In this document: in pieces, positions 6,121-6,175 of the stretch
Layout of the letters: each line of letters opens with the position of its first letter
How positions within the stretch are numbered: the stretch's first letter is position 1
Assembly (NCBI GenBank): GCA_046704785.1
Contig: JBJKRF010000144.1
Span: forward strand, 1-6,175
Length of the DNA stretch: 6,175 bases
Direction: 5' to 3'
Source of the DNA: JBJKRF01 sp046704785
Lineage (GTDB): Bacteria; Chloroflexota; Anaerolineae; Anaerolineales; Villigracilaceae
Position numbers and translations under genes: made by a program
The notes under the pieces: generated by a model
Seen by the model: the letters and a program-made list of their open reading frames with translations, nothing else
Told to the model about the DNA's origin: nothing
Database searches by the model: none

Positions 6121-6175
6121 GGATTGTCGTGAGAGGCTGTGCTATGTAAGGCCGGCGAAAAAGTCTGTCTTGATT
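6121..6175. other. Right-edge sequence with no recognisable feature
   Basis: The last 55 bases contain no convincing start, stop context or conserved motif on either strand. With 5910-6120 they complete a 266-base stretch upstream of ppc without a supported gene; its only notable content is the weak promoter signal and the nested inverted repeat. The 3' end of a gene lying further right cannot be excluded. Confidence 0.4.

Noticed and set aside
5911..6132. 73-residue plus-strand open frame upstream of ppc
   Set aside because: It runs through the perfect hairpin and both arms of the inverted repeat. It shows no recognisable motif and no convincing ribosome-binding site, so the frame is most likely a by-product of the repeat.
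1..6175. CRISPR array, tRNA or rRNA genes, or a phage module
   Set aside because: There are no regularly spaced direct repeats, no cloverleaf-like or rRNA-like sequence, and no phage structural or integrase motifs anywhere in the window.

Overview
The window is a GC-rich bacterial segment with every recognisable gene on the minus strand. Read from right to left it holds a full-length phosphoenolpyruvate carboxylase gene (ppc), yqeB, a fused yqeC-mocA gene, a second MobA/MocA-like nucleotidyltransferase gene, a small uncharacterised gene, and the first codons of a gene that runs off the left edge. High GC, short linkers, head-to-tail packing and the domain fusion would suit Chloroflexota (Anaerolineae-like), but that is a guess from general resemblance. 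No rRNA or other phylogenetic marker is present.

Right flank (5910-6175): a non-coding stretch upstream of ppc. It holds a very strong perfect-stem hairpin followed by a short T run, nested inside a longer imperfect inverted repeat. A weak promoter-like signal lies close to the ppc start. No gene is supported here.

Centre (5909-399): ppc is followed after 38 bases by yqeB. The yqeB stop overlaps or abuts the start of yqeC-mocA, whose own stop overlaps the next start as ATGA. The last three genes therefore look like one translationally coupled unit, possibly co-transcribed with ppc. YqeB, YqeC and MocA are the accessory set known from selenium-dependent molybdenum hydroxylase loci, and the same trio lies together in the E. 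coli yqe/ygf region. The inferred job is to convert the molybdenum cofactor to its cytidine dinucleotide form and help mature a xanthine-dehydrogenase-like hydroxylase. Neither the hydroxylase nor selD is in the window.

Left flank (1-398): a 79-residue, highly charged, probably helical protein gene has its own plausible promoter and a strong Shine-Dalgarno site. It ends inside a perfect 8-base inverted repeat, and a third copy of the half-site lies at the ribosome-binding position of the next, truncated gene. That last gene's 23 visible residues resemble the start of IS66-type transposases, so the accessory operon may end at a mobile-element boundary.

Most of the window is ordinary metabolism plus a recognisable cofactor-maturation operon. 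The less explained items are the YqeC-MocA fusion next to a second divergent transferase, the repeat cluster at 76-114, and the nested inverted repeat at 5970-6120.
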